Of a stretch of 64,000 nt of DNA, positions 41,612 to 50,442 are shown in pieces. The DNA lies in assembly GCF_000379805.1 (NCBI RefSeq), contig NZ_KB903541.1, positions 26,088-90,087 on the forward strand, given 5' to 3'. Position numbers and translations under genes: made by a program. The DNA comes from Lewinella cohaerens DSM 23179 (GTDB taxonomy: Bacteria; Bacteroidota; Bacteroidia; Chitinophagales; Saprospiraceae). Position 1 is the stretch's first letter, and every line of letters begins with the position of its first letter. The notes beneath the pieces were generated by a model. That model was not told the origin of the DNA. It made no database searches and saw only the letters and a list, made by a program, of their open reading frames with translations.

Positions 41612-43138
41612 CTAGAAATCAAACTTGATCCCTTGTGCCAATGGTAACTTGGTACTGTAGTTGACCGTGTTGGTCTGGCGACGCATATACACCTTCCAGG
41701 CATCAGAACCTGATTCGCGACCACCACCGGTTTCTTTTTCTCCTCCGAAAGCACCGCCAATTTCGGCACCGCTGGTACCAATATTTACGTTAGCAATACC
41801 ACAATCAGAACCTTCAGGAGACAGGAAGCGCTCGGCTTCGCGCATGTTGTTGGTCATGATAGCGCTACTGAGTCCTTGAGGAACAGCATTTTGGAGTTCA
41901 ATCGCTTCCTCAATGGTTTTGTACTTCATCAAGTACAAAATAGGAGCGAAAGTCTCGTGTTGTACGATCTCGAAGTGGTTTTCTGCCTCTGCAATACAAG
42001 GTTTTACATAACAGCCACTTTCGTAACCTTCTCCTTCCAGTACACCGCCTTCTACGATGAAGTTGGCTCCTTCTTCTTTAGCTTTCGCAATTGAGTTGAG
42101 GTACATATTCACAGCATCCTTGTCGATCAGTGGCCCTACGTGGTTGTTTTCATCCAGCGGATCACCGATACGGAGCTGAGCGTAAGCTTTTACCAGGTTA
42201 TTCTTGATGACATCGTACATGTCTTCGTGTACAATCAGGCGGCGGGTAGAAGTACAACGTTGGCCACAAGTACCCACAGCACCAAATACGGCACCTGTTA
42301 GTACCAATTCAAGATCAGCATTAGGAGTGACAATGATGGCATTGTTTCCGCCCAATTCCAGTAGGCTATTGCCTAAACGCTGGGCTACGGTACCGGCTAC
42401 AATCTTACCCATTCGGGTACTACCAGTAGCGCTAACCAAAGGTACACGAGTATCCTTGGTCATGAATTCACCAACTTTATAGTCGCCGTTGATGATATTG
42501 CTCACACCTTCAGGAACGTTGTTTGCTTTCAAGACATCCTTGAAGATGTTCTGACATGCTACGCTACATAAAGGAGCTTTTTCAGAAGCTTTCCATACAA
42601 TTACATCACCACATACCATGGCTAGCATGGCATTCCACGACCATACGGCTACCGGGAAATTGAAGGCAGAAATAACCCCCACGACCCCTAGTGGGTGCCA
42701 TTGCTCCATCATGCGGTGAAGCGGGCGCTCACTCTGAATGGTAAGGCCGTAAAGCTGGCGAGATAAGCCAACAGCAAAGTCACAGATGTCGATCATCTCT
42801 TGCACTTCACCGAAGCCTTCTTGTAGGCTCTTGCCCATTTCGTAGCTTACCAAACGACCAAGCGGGTCTTTATACTTGCGTAATGCTTCACCGTATTGGC
42901 GTACAACCTCACCACGTTGTGGTGCGGGAACCATTCGCCATTCTTTGAAGGCAACCATGGCTTTATCCATCACGTCGTCGTATTCGGCACGTGTGGTTTT
43001 GCTTACTTTGCCAATCATTTCACCGTCTACAGGCGAGTAAGAGGCAATATATTCTCCAGAAGTAGAAGTTTTCAAACCCGTACTTGTACCATCGTTGTTG
43101 GCCTGTAGTCCGAGTTTCTTGAGGAAGGATTTGTCCAT
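41612..43138 (-). CDS. ALDH7-type aldehyde dehydrogenase (aminoadipate semialdehyde/P6C type)
   Basis: NAD(P)-dependent aldehyde dehydrogenase, 508 residues. Key residues are N160 in SAFNFP, E261 in LELGGNN, and the catalytic cysteine in GTCGQRCTSTRR (C295; C291 nearby). The end IGGAFGGEKETGGGRESGSDAWK (about residues 462-484) is diagnostic for the ALDH7/antiquitin branch, which oxidises L-2-aminoadipate 6-semialdehyde in lysine catabolism. That branch assignment is by memory of the motif. A TACCTTTG promoter box (43185-43178, minus) lies 40-47 bases before the ATG, with an ATTGCGCAGAAAATAAA motif further upstream. The lysine partner genes are not in the window. Confidence 0.92.
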   Translation of the reverse strand: MDKSFLKKLGLQANNDGTSTGLKTSTSGEYIASYSPVDGEMIGKVSKTTRAEYDDVMDKAMVAFKEWRMVPAPQRGEVVRQYGEALRKYKDPLGRLVSYEMGKSLQEGFGEVQEMIDICDFAVGLSRQLYGLTIQSERPLHRMMEQWHPLGVVGVISAFNFPVAVWSWNAMLAMVCGDVIVWKASEKAPLCSVACQNIFKDVLKANNVPEGVSNIINGDYKVGEFMTKDTRVPLVSATGSTRMGKIVAGTVAQRLGNSLLELGGNNAIIVTPNADLELVLTGAVFGAVGTCGQRCTSTRRLIVHEDMYDVIKNNLVKAYAQLRIGDPLDENNHVGPLIDKDAVNMYLNSIAKAKEEGANFIVEGGVLEGEGYESGCYVKPCIAEAENHFEIVQHETFAPILYLMKYKTIEEAIELQNAVPQGLSSAIMTNNMREAERFLSPEGSDCGIANVNIGTSGAEIGGAFGGEKETGGGRESGSDAWKVYMRRQTNTVNYSTKLPLAQGIKFDF

Positions 43139-43177
43139 TTTTTGTGGTCTTATTTAGAGCTAAAAGAAATGCAGCCG

Positions 43178-43253
43178 CAAAGGTAATAAGAACTAACCGA
43201 CTTTCCAGATAAGAAGCAGCGAAGCTAAATCGTGTTTTATTTTCTGCGCAATA
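43178..43253 (-). promoter_or_regulatory. ALDH promoter box and recurring TTGCGCA motif
   Basis: Minus-strand TACCTTTG at 43185-43178 matches TAnnTTTG. Further upstream, TATTGCGCAGAAAATAAAA (43253-43235) is one copy of a motif found before other genes at 22520, 25730, 27130 and 50820 (minus). Confidence 0.5.
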
Positions 43254-43285
43254 CCAAGGAGCAATGACGATATAATCATTTGTGC

Positions 43286-43390
43286 GAAACCCCATGATTT
43301 CACTAATATAAATCACGGGGTTTCGTTTTTAACGATAAGCTTTGCGGTTGGTCAGCACGGATTTTGATGACAATCAAAATTCAGGATGAC
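43286..43390. repeat. Double-hairpin dispersed repeat, copy 2
   Basis: Reverse complement of the copy at 22657-22762, with one indel and few substitutions over 105 bases. The changes keep both hairpins pairable (GAAACCCC.../...GGGGTTTC and ATTTTGAT/ATCAAAAT). It starts 8 bases beyond the yqeY stop codon, so it may be part of that transcript's 3' end. Confidence 0.8.
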
Positions 43391-43397
43391 CCATGAC

Positions 43398-43847
43398 TTA
43401 TGAGTTCAGCAAAGCCTTGACTTTAGTAGAAATGGCTTTACCATCCGCTTTGCCTGCAAAGGCTTTACTAGCGGCACCCATCACTTTGCCCATGTCTTTC
43501 ATACTGGTAGCGCCTACCTTTTGGATGATTTCCTTGATGCGGGTTTCCAGCTCCTCGTCGCTCATCTGTTCGGGGAGGTAGCGCTGGATAACTTCAATTT
43601 CTTCCCGCTCCTTAAGGGCCAAGTCTTCGCGATTTTGGTCTTCAAAGATTTTTAGAGATTCCTGGCGCTGTTTAATCAGCTTTTGCAGCATCTTAATTTC
43701 AGTAGCGCTATCAATCTCCTTGCCCGTTCCATCGGTTTTAGCCATAGTAATGGCTGTTTTAATGGCCCGAACTCCTCGAAGTGCGGCCTGATCTTTGGCT
43801 TTCATGGCAGTTTTGAGATCCTGCATGATCGTTTGCTCTAAACTCAT
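43398..43847 (-). CDS. GatB/YqeY-domain protein
   Basis: 149 residues, all in the YqeY-like helical domain: MSLEQTIMQDLKTAMKAKD..., LRGVRAIKTAI (about 24-34), EEIEVIQRYLPEQMSDEEL (about 84-102), and the conserved end GKVMGAASKAFAGKADGKAISTKVKALL. The same domain is the C-terminal tail of GatB in the tRNA amidotransferase, where it contacts tRNA; stand-alone YqeY proteins are common and poorly understood. The TACCTTTG box on the minus strand (43912-43905) lies about 58 bases before the ATG. It is monocistronic, followed by the dispersed repeat copy. Confidence 0.93.
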   Translation of the reverse strand: MSLEQTIMQDLKTAMKAKDQAALRGVRAIKTAITMAKTDGTGKEIDSATEIKMLQKLIKQRQESLKIFEDQNREDLALKEREEIEVIQRYLPEQMSDEELETRIKEIIQKVGATSMKDMGKVMGAASKAFAGKADGKAISTKVKALLNS

Positions 43848-43938
43848 TGTTTATGGTCAATTAAAAATCCAATATATTTAACGTCAGCAACACGGTAATG
43901 GTTCCAAAGGTAACTTTTTAGGCGCTTTTAGGGGTCGA

Positions 43939-44082
43939 CGAATAATAAGTTCCCCATTTCAGGCTAGCCATTGTGGGTGCTGAACGAGGCGCGAAGACTG
44001 CGCATAGCCAAAGTTCCGCAAAGGATGAGCAACGAAGTTCAGCGACCAAAGATCAGTATTAAAGGGAGGAAGTTATTATTCG
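43939..44082. repeat. Imperfect inverted repeat in the YqeY/hydrolase spacer
   Basis: CGAATAATAAGTTCC (43939-43953) pairs inverted with 44068-44082 at 14 of 15 positions. The interior is rich in GAAGTTCAGCG-like strings. The 402-base gap has no gene. Beginning and end may be transposon remnants. Confidence 0.35.
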
Positions 44083-44249
44083 CCAACCCCTTAGTCTTTG
44101 AATCCCTATACTTTACTATTGAAAGGGCGCGAAGCGATCTAGATCCATGTATCGACAGAAGGCCCAAAAGGGGCACAATGCGGTATGCTTGTTGCAAAGC
44201 TCAATTTTACTATTTTGAGGCCGTAATATTCGTTAAATAAATTCTACCA

Positions 44250-46466
44250 ATGATATCCTTGCTTCGCTATTTACACTTGCCGTTATTGTTTGCTTTTTTG
44301 CTTGTAAACACACTTGGCGCCCAAACTACCAATCCCGAATTTGATTCGCTTTTCGCAGAAAAACTTCAGCAAAAATTAACAGAGCTGGGAGACCAAGGAG
44401 ATTATCGTGGCCTATCAGCATCCGTGTTGGTTCCCGGCCAGGGAATATGGACAGGGGCTTATGGATTGGCGGCACCGGGGGTACCCATGGAGACCAATAT
44501 GCGACTGGGTATCGCCAGTAACTCAAAAGCGATCACTGCTGGATTACTACTGAAATTGCAAGACGAAGGACTGCTTGATTTAGATGATCCGATATCGCTG
44601 TACCTTCCTGATTATCCACAGGTAGACGGCAATATTTCAATCCGAGCCTTGCTCAATCACAGTACAGGCCTCTTTGATTTTATCAATGACTGGTCTGGAG
44701 CTACCCAAACGGCTTACGGAGCTGACGACGACCGGGTTTGGTCTTTGGCCGATTTAATGGCCACGCTGGGAATGCCCTATTTTGGTGTTGGTGAGCAATT
44801 TGATTATTCAAATACCAATTTTCTGGTGGCAGGCTTGGTCGCTGAAGCTGCCGGAGGGGCTACTTTGGGGCAACTTTATCATCAGTATCTCTTTGACCCA
44901 CTAGATTTGGACATGGCTTACCCGCCACATGATGATGTCTTTGCTCAGCCTTATGCCAACCTTTGGAATACTGCCGGCACGAGTGTAAGCCTGGACGGTA
45001 ACGGTGAGCGTACTTTCCTCACCTTCCCTGCCAGCGCCGGAGCCATTTGGTCTACCCCTTATGATTTGGTACGGTGGTACGAGGCACTCTTTAATTCAGA
45101 CTGGCTAGAAGAACCTTCCAGCGAAGACTTACGCTATCGCGATGGATATATCGCCTATACCACCGGGGTAAGGGTGCGTAATGATCTCGGGCACTCCTTT
45201 TATTACCACGCCGGGGCCTGGGGCTTTCGCTCCTATTTGTTGTATGACCCTCGCACGGGGATTTCGGTGGCAATGATCAGCAATCAGTATGGTACGTCGG
45301 TAACGGCATCGGCTATCGATCTTTTTGCGGAAGCCCTTGCAGAATTGCCGGAACCTAATCGGGATGTAGGATTGGTAGATGTACTGCCAGTAGGAACGAC
45401 TTGTTTTGCTGATGAACCTTTTATTCTCGTAAGAAATGAAGGCTTGGAGATCATAACGTCACTGCAAGCAGGGGTAGGCTTAGATGGCACTTGGCAGGAT
45501 ACACTCACTGTTGATGTGGGGGGCGGATTGGCACCTGGTGGCCAATTGTTTGTCAATCTACCATTTAGCCTAGGCAATACAGAAGAGGGCAAAAGAACCT
45601 TTCAGGTAGAGTTGATCACCGAAACACCGGATGATATTCCCAATAACAATTACCGAAATGTAGCTTTTGCGAGGGAAGATGGCACAGGGCTAGCGCTTCC
45701 TTTTACCGAAGATTTTGAAGGAACAACGAATCTACCTTCTTCGTTAATCAGCCGGCAAAGCGATAATTTATTGGATTGGACGATTACCAAGTTTGCTTCA
45801 GCTACAGGAGAACAAAGCCTGGCTCGCATCAATTATTACGATGGCAATATCGGCCAGAAATACGCTTTTGACCTACCTTTGTTGCACATTGATGATCAGG
45901 GAGCGATGCTCTCTTTTTCTTATGCGCATACTATTTATCCAGGTGTCGGACGGGAAGATTTACGTGGCTATGTTTCCACGAACTGTGGTGCTAATTTTGA
46001 ACTTCTTTTTGAATTAAACAACAATGATTTGGCGACGGCACCGCAATCTACAGCGCTTTTCTTGCCAACACAAGACCAGTGGGCTACCCATCAGGTCGAT
46101 TTAAGCTCCTTTGCAGGCGAAGATGTGTTGATTCGTTTTGAACTGGAGAATGAATTCGGAAACCTCACTTATCTCGATGATATTACGGTAGATATTCCGA
46201 CAGCGATGGCAGAATTGATAAACGCAGATATTCGCCTCATTCCTAATCCTGCCCGTCAGAGCGTAGGGGTCTATTTCTCCGAAAATGATCAAGTCAGATT
46301 CTGTCAACTGCTGGATGCTTATGGGCGAGTATTGCATACCGAAGAGGTCGCTGTCAATGCTGCCGAAGTAATCATCGACCGGGCGAACTTGCCTGCGGGG
46401 ACTTATTTCGTGAAACTTTTAACCGATAATGCTGTAGTAGGAATTCAGCGACTACTATTTTTCTAG
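44250..46466 (+). CDS. Secreted serine hydrolase (class C beta-lactamase fold) with type IX sorting domain
   Basis: 738 residues. Signal peptide about 1-24 (ending LGAQ). The catalytic domain (about 35-375) has SxxK as SNSK in RLGIASNSKAITAG, a Y-x-N motif as YSNTN, and the ending YYHAGAWGFRSYLLYDP, typical of beta-lactamase-class-C/D-aminopeptidase/esterase enzymes. Residues about 400-480 are a beta domain (CARDB-like spacing). A beta-sandwich of about 150 residues follows. The last 80 residues (about 655-738) start IRLIPNPARQSVGVYF and contain LPAGTYFVKLL, the Por secretion C-terminal (T9SS type A) sorting domain. The protein should be exported and anchored or released at the surface. Substrate unknown (peptide, ester or beta-lactam). 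Confidence 0.92.
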   Translation: MISLLRYLHLPLLFAFLLVNTLGAQTTNPEFDSLFAEKLQQKLTELGDQGDYRGLSASVLVPGQGIWTGAYGLAAPGVPMETNMRLGIASNSKAITAGLLLKLQDEGLLDLDDPISLYLPDYPQVDGNISIRALLNHSTGLFDFINDWSGATQTAYGADDDRVWSLADLMATLGMPYFGVGEQFDYSNTNFLVAGLVAEAAGGATLGQLYHQYLFDPLDLDMAYPPHDDVFAQPYANLWNTAGTSVSLDGNGERTFLTFPASAGAIWSTPYDLVRWYEALFNSDWLEEPSSEDLRYRDGYIAYTTGVRVRNDLGHSFYYHAGAWGFRSYLLYDPRTGISVAMISNQYGTSVTASAIDLFAEALAELPEPNRDVGLVDVLPVGTTCFADEPFILVRNEGLEIITSLQAGVGLDGTWQDTLTVDVGGGLAPGGQLFVNLPFSLGNTEEGKRTFQVELITETPDDIPNNNYRNVAFAREDGTGLALPFTEDFEGTTNLPSSLISRQSDNLLDWTITKFASATGEQSLARINYYDGNIGQKYAFDLPLLHIDDQGAMLSFSYAHTIYPGVGREDLRGYVSTNCGANFELLFELNNNDLATAPQSTALFLPTQDQWATHQVDLSSFAGEDVLIRFELENEFGNLTYLDDITVDIPTAMAELINADIRLIPNPARQSVGVYFSENDQVRFCQLLDAYGRVLHTEEVAVNAAEVIIDRANLPAGTYFVKLLTDNAVVGIQRLLFF

Positions 46467-46541
46467 GGATTCTTCACTTTGTTGTCGGTATACCTGAAAG
46501 CAAGAAAATCTCCTATCTTTACGCTTCCAAAAATAAGATTC

Positions 46542-47618
46542 ATGCATAAGCCCAAAATAGGCATTAGTATAGGCGACATCAATGGCATTGGCCCCGAGGT
46601 AATTATAAAAACGTTAGGAGATGATCGTATCCTAAATCAGTGTACACCGGTGATTTACGGGTCGAGTAAAGTGATGTCTTATCATAAGAATATAGTCAAC
46701 CCTGATTTTCATTTTCATGCTTGCCGCGATGTTGAGAGTATTGCAACAGGAAAGGTTAATGTTTTCAACTGTTGGCAAGAAACAGTCAATATTGAGCTTG
46801 GGCAAGCGAATACAGAAAGTGGCCAGTACGCCGCAATTGCTTTGGAGCGCGCCGTAATTGATCTCAAAGAAAATAGAATTGACGCGTTGGTCACAGCCCC
46901 CATTAATAAGCACGCGATGCAATTGGGGGGAGGTTTCCCATTCCCTGGCCATACCGAATACATTACGGATCAGCTTGGAGCCAAACAGAGTTTGATGTTT
47001 ATGGTGAGTGATAGCCTCCGGATTGGCTTGGTGACGAACCATGTACCCGTTTCTGAGATTGCTCACTTACTCAGCAAAGAGTTGATTATAGAGAAATTGA
47101 GATTGATGCACCACACGCTGAAAATGGATTTTGGGCTAGAACGGCCAACCATCGCGGTTTTGGGGCTAAATCCTCATGCTGGCGACAATGGCCTGTTGGG
47201 AGATGCCGAGGAGAAAATTATTCGTCCGGCAGTGGTTGAGGCGAAGAAAAACGGTGTTCTTGCAGTAGGGCCTTTCTCTGCGGATGGTTTCTTTGGCGCA
47301 GGGCAATACAAGAAATTTGATGGTATCCTGGCCATGTATCATGACCAAGGGTTAATACCCTTTAAGTTGCTGGCTTTTGGTCATGGAGTGAATTATACTG
47401 CGGGGCTTTCAGGCATCAGAACATCTCCTGATCACGGCACTGCTTATGGCTTGGCGGGTAAGAACGAAGCTGACCCGGCTAGCTTTCGGGAGGCTCTCTT
47501 TCAGGCGATTGACATTTCTCGACAACGTAGTGTTTACTTGGAAATGCATGAAAATCCATTGAAAGTAAAAGCTAAAAAAACAGCTACGGAAGAAGAGGAA
47601 GAAATTATTCCAGAATAA
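46542..47618 (+). CDS. pdxA: 4-hydroxythreonine-4-phosphate dehydrogenase
   Basis: PdxA oxidises 4-phosphohydroxy-L-threonine in pyridoxal 5'-phosphate biosynthesis. The 358 residues from ATG 46542 carry GDINGIGPEVI (about 11-21), the substrate block APINKHAMQLGG...FPGHTEYI, and the metal histidine segments ALNPHAG-like LGLNPHAGDNG and MYHDQGLIPFKLL, and GIRTSPDHGTAYGLAGK near the end. In-frame codons upstream to 46479 are not family-like. PLP is also the cofactor of GcvP in this window, but the two genes are not linked in transcription. lspA follows after 9 bases. Confidence 0.95.
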   Translation: MHKPKIGISIGDINGIGPEVIIKTLGDDRILNQCTPVIYGSSKVMSYHKNIVNPDFHFHACRDVESIATGKVNVFNCWQETVNIELGQANTESGQYAAIALERAVIDLKENRIDALVTAPINKHAMQLGGGFPFPGHTEYITDQLGAKQSLMFMVSDSLRIGLVTNHVPVSEIAHLLSKELIIEKLRLMHHTLKMDFGLERPTIAVLGLNPHAGDNGLLGDAEEKIIRPAVVEAKKNGVLAVGPFSADGFFGAGQYKKFDGILAMYHDQGLIPFKLLAFGHGVNYTAGLSGIRTSPDHGTAYGLAGKNEADPASFREALFQAIDISRQRSVYLEMHENPLKVKAKKTATEEEEEIIPE

Positions 47619-47627
47619 ACCTTATTT

Positions 47628-48287
47628 GTGAAGAATTCTACCTTGGTTGCCGGGATTGTTGTATTGGTTTTGATCGTTGATCAAATGATCAAAATTTGGG
47701 TAAAAACCAATATGCTTTATGGCGAAATGATTCCCATTTTTGGTTGGGACAGAGCGCTCATTCATTTTGTGGAAAATGAGGGTATGGCCTTCGGGCAACG
47801 GTTTAATATTCCTCACGGCAAGCTGATCCTCAGTTTGTTTAGAATTGTAGCGGCTACTTTTCTGGTTTTCTTCCTGCGGAGTTTACTACGCACACCGGGG
47901 ATCACCAAGGGTTTGTACATAAGCTTCGCGCTGATCCTTGCGGGTGCTTTAGGAAATATCATTGACAGCACCTTTTATGGAATGCTTTTCTCGGCTTCCT
48001 ATGCACATGGTTTGCCAGCGGAATTTTTACCTCCAGGTGGTGGATACGGTACTTTCCTTCATGGAAAAGTCGTCGATATGTTTTATTTCCCGCTCTTTGA
48101 AGTGCAGCTCCCTGCATGGATTCCCCGTTTTGGTGGAGAATCCATGTTGTTCTTTGGTCCGGTATTTAACCTTGCTGATGTAGCGATTAGTTGGGGAGTA
48201 GCACAAATACTTTTCTTTCACCGTGGATTTTTCCATAACCCACCAGCTACAGAAGCCAACCAGCCACAAAAAGAAGAGGAGGAATAG
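47628..48287 (+). CDS. lspA: Lipoprotein signal peptidase
   Basis: Type II signal peptidase that cleaves prolipoprotein leaders at the cysteine. The GTG start at 47628 gives 219 residues with four membrane helices. Signature segments are VDQMIKIWV (about 17-25), ENEGMAFG (49-56), GNIIDSTFYG with catalytic D113, and FNLADVAISWG with catalytic D184. It is longer than E. coli LspA (164) because of a loop around residues 122-170, common in Bacteroidota. pdxA lies 9 bases upstream, so they are probably one transcript. The many lipoproteins of this window depend on it. Confidence 0.96.
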   Translation: MKNSTLVAGIVVLVLIVDQMIKIWVKTNMLYGEMIPIFGWDRALIHFVENEGMAFGQRFNIPHGKLILSLFRIVAATFLVFFLRSLLRTPGITKGLYISFALILAGALGNIIDSTFYGMLFSASYAHGLPAEFLPPGGGYGTFLHGKVVDMFYFPLFEVQLPAWIPRFGGESMLFFGPVFNLADVAISWGVAQILFFHRGFFHNPPATEANQPQKEEEE

Positions 48288-48298
48288 GATAGCACGTA

Positions 48299-48628
48299 CT
48301 AATAGTCGGTTTCAAAATCTTCGATAAAACCCCTCACAGAATTAATGGTTTCTCCCAGTTTATCGTAGGCAATCTCGTAAACGACGTATTTACCTTTTCT
48401 ATTCGTATCAACAAGGTTAGCTAAACGGAGAATGCGTAAATGCTGAGAAGTGATAGATTGTTCCAGCTGTAACGTATTGTATATTTTATTGACATTGACG
48501 GAGCCGTGTTTATCAATAAACGATAAGATTTTCATACGTAAAGGGTGCGCCAGTGCACGTAGAATTTCGGATGACACTTCTAGTTTCTCATCGTCGATAA
48601 AGACTCTGTTGTTCGTTTTTTTGCTCAT
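48299..48628 (-). CDS. ArsR-type winged-helix regulator
   Basis: 109-residue DNA-binding protein from the ATG at 48628 (a codon at 48655 is also in frame). The winged-helix domain reads ILRALAHPLRMKILSFIDKHG (about 20-40), VNKIYNTLQLEQSITSQHLRIL (about 43-64) and RKGKYVVYEI (the wing). The second ArsR-like protein at 49112-49456 has a closely matching HTH, reading LEQSVASQHLAILRRAG; the two are paralogues. No metal-binding CxC is visible. It is convergent with lspA by 11 bases. Target genes unknown. Confidence 0.88.
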   Translation of the reverse strand: MSKKTNNRVFIDDEKLEVSSEILRALAHPLRMKILSFIDKHGSVNVNKIYNTLQLEQSITSQHLRILRLANLVDTNRKGKYVVYEIAYDKLGETINSVRGFIEDFETDY

Positions 48629-49111
48629 AGTAAACACAATTAGAAAGTTAGGCACAGGCGTTAACCTGACCTCTTCCCTTAGGTAAGTGGGACGTAATTT
48701 GTTACTTAATTAGTAGCCTTAAATTGTGTTTGCTGCGTGGGTCAAAAAAATACGACTGAGAAAAGAGATGCTTAATCTTATTGTATCAGTGATATTGATA
48801 ATAAAGATTAAACGTGTTCAAGCAAAGATCGTATAAATTATCGTTTTTACAAAAACTAAGCTGGATTTTGCCATTAGGAGTGCATTTGACGTAGGCAAAG
48901 TCTATGTGGAAGGGCGGCTTTGTATTCGGAGTAACTCGGTAAGAAAACGTAAGCTGGGCTTTAGCCAAGGGCATTCCTTCGGAGCAGCCCGGCTAAAATT
49001 ACCATTATAGATAAGTCAAATAAAAAATCCCGACAGTTGATCAAAGTCAAAGGTCGGGAGTTTTTTTAGTGTTCTGGTATGAACAGTAACTCTTTTACAA
49101 AAAGGTTGGCT
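48629..49111. other. Spacer between two ArsR-type genes
   Basis: The 483 bases contain REP-like strings (AAGCTGGATTTTGCC near 48854, AAGCTGGGCTTTAGCC at 48950-48965, GCAGCCCGGCTAAAATT after it) that share the GCTGG...CCAGC/AGCC wording with 19984 and 22829, and a strong terminator at 49022-49067. A short open frame of 62 codons on the minus strand shows no protein-like features. Confidence 0.5.
49022..49067 (-). terminator. Intrinsic terminator of the second ArsR-type gene
   Basis: Stem TCCCGAC (49028-49034) / GTCGGGA (49053-49059) with A6 on the left and T8 on the right, so it can work in both directions. It lies 45 bases after the stop of the gene at 49112. Confidence 0.8.
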
Positions 49112-49456
49112 TTAGCTAGCTGCTAATTCTTCGACTAATTTGCCGATTTGAGCTAAACGATCCTGGTCTAAAGCATAATAAATATACTTTCCTTGTCGCT
49201 CGGTATCTACTACTCCAGCACGCCGTAAAATAGCGAGGTGTTGAGAAGCTACCGATTGTTCCAAGCGCAGGCTTACGTAAATGTCCGTAACGGCCATGCT
49301 CCCGTTTTCGTCAAGCAGGTTGATAATTTGTTGGCGCAACTTATGGTTGACCGCCCGCAAAACAATCACTGCTTTACGTAACTCGGCATAATCCAACTGG
49401 ATATTATCGTCTCCTTTGTTGGTTAAAGTTACCGATTCAATCTTCTGTTTTTCCAT
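49112..49456 (-). CDS. ArsR-type winged-helix regulator
   Basis: 114 residues from the ATG at 49456 (a second ATG at 49474 is also possible; farther codons to 49570 are not protein-like). The winged-helix core reads VNHKLRQQIINLLDENG, AVTDIYVSLRLEQSVASQHLAILRRAG, and the wing RQGKYIYYALDQDRL (about 37-105). It is the paralogue of the protein encoded at 48299-48628, with nearly the same recognition helix. Adjacent paralogous ArsR proteins could regulate the same site. Neither has an obvious metal site. Its terminator is at 49022-49067. Confidence 0.88.
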   Translation of the reverse strand: MEKQKIESVTLTNKGDDNIQLDYAELRKAVIVLRAVNHKLRQQIINLLDENGSMAVTDIYVSLRLEQSVASQHLAILRRAGVVDTERQGKYIYYALDQDRLAQIGKLVEELAAS

Positions 49457-49629
49457 CGGCTGGATTTTTTGCATTAGAAAAATGGCACATCCAACTTGAC
49501 AGAACCAAATACCGTACCAATTTTCTCTCAAAGCTCTTTTAAAATAAAAATTACTCCGTTGCAATAGCAAAGAAGTAGAAACAAATATACAAAAAAATGG
49601 GAGCCTGTTGCGATAAATTTACGCTTTCA

Positions 49630-50430
49630 CTACTCCCTGCTTTCCAATGCTAAACTTAAGCTGCTGAGATACTGGGCTGTAGTCTTCTTGGGGACGAGCC
49701 CAAATTTAAGAGAGGCTTGATCCAGAAGGTTTAATGCGAAAAAATTATAGTTAAATTGATGAGATAAGCCCTCTGTAAGTTGTTTGCGCTCTTTTTTCAT
49801 CAAAACCAATTCTGTTGTTGCCAAATTGTTTTCACCCCCAGCGTTAACATAGGTATCTAAACGATGTTCGGCTGCTTCCATCGCGTCAGCTAAGGTGGTC
49901 AGTGCTTCTTGAGCATCGTGCAAAATCTGCCTTTGCAACAAAAGATCGGCTTTCACTTGCTCTATTTCTCGCTTAACTTCCAGGTCTGTTTTATTAGGGG
50001 CATAATAATGCTCGTCGATCTCATCATTAAATTGTTTTAAGCAAGTAAGGTGTTGCTGCGCCAATGTTTTCATAGGGACGATAATGGCGCTGAATTTATC
50101 CTGTAATAAACGAAAATATTTACGCTCGCCCGCTAAACTGGGCTGTTGGTGCTCGTCCTCTACTTTGATGAGGAATTTTAGCCAATTCTGCTTTACAATA
50201 TTGGATACCTGATGATCAACAACCCGTAATCGAGAAAGTAACTGCCCAAACGCAGTAGCTTGTTGAGCAAAAGCTCCACAGCGAGCCAGCAACTCTTCCA
50301 GTGCTGGTGTGAGATCGCCCTCTTCAAGTGGGGGGAGGTTAGAAAAATCCAAACCTTCCTTCTGCGTGGGCGCAGCTTTTTTAGCGGGTTGTTTTTCTTC
50401 CCCAAAGGCTGATTCATAAGGGTTGGACAT
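49630..50430 (-). CDS. Hypothetical helical/coiled-coil protein
   Basis: Unrecognised 266-residue protein without signal or membrane segment. After a proline-rich, charged N-terminus (about 1-40, KQPAKKAAPTQKEG) it is predicted all-helical, with coiled-coil-like stretches near 150-205 (VKREIEQVKADLLLQRQILHDAQEALTTLADAMEAAEHRLD). No enzymatic motif. It is followed upstream by the alkyltransferase-like gene, 12 bases away, in the same direction, which suggests co-transcription. A structural or scaffold role is a guess. Confidence 0.6.
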   Translation of the reverse strand: MSNPYESAFGEEKQPAKKAAPTQKEGLDFSNLPPLEEGDLTPALEELLARCGAFAQQATAFGQLLSRLRVVDHQVSNIVKQNWLKFLIKVEDEHQQPSLAGERKYFRLLQDKFSAIIVPMKTLAQQHLTCLKQFNDEIDEHYYAPNKTDLEVKREIEQVKADLLLQRQILHDAQEALTTLADAMEAAEHRLDTYVNAGGENNLATTELVLMKKERKQLTEGLSHQFNYNFFALNLLDQASLKFGLVPKKTTAQYLSSLSLALESRE

Positions 50431-50442
50431 GAACGGTTACTT

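Noticed and set aside
41612..43138. Betaine aldehyde or succinate semialdehyde dehydrogenase
   Set aside because: The glycine-rich ending GGEKETGGGRESGSDAWK is characteristic of the ALDH7 branch instead.
48786..48974. 62-codon minus-strand frame between the two ArsR-type genes
   Set aside because: It covers REP-like strings, has no start context and no family resemblance.
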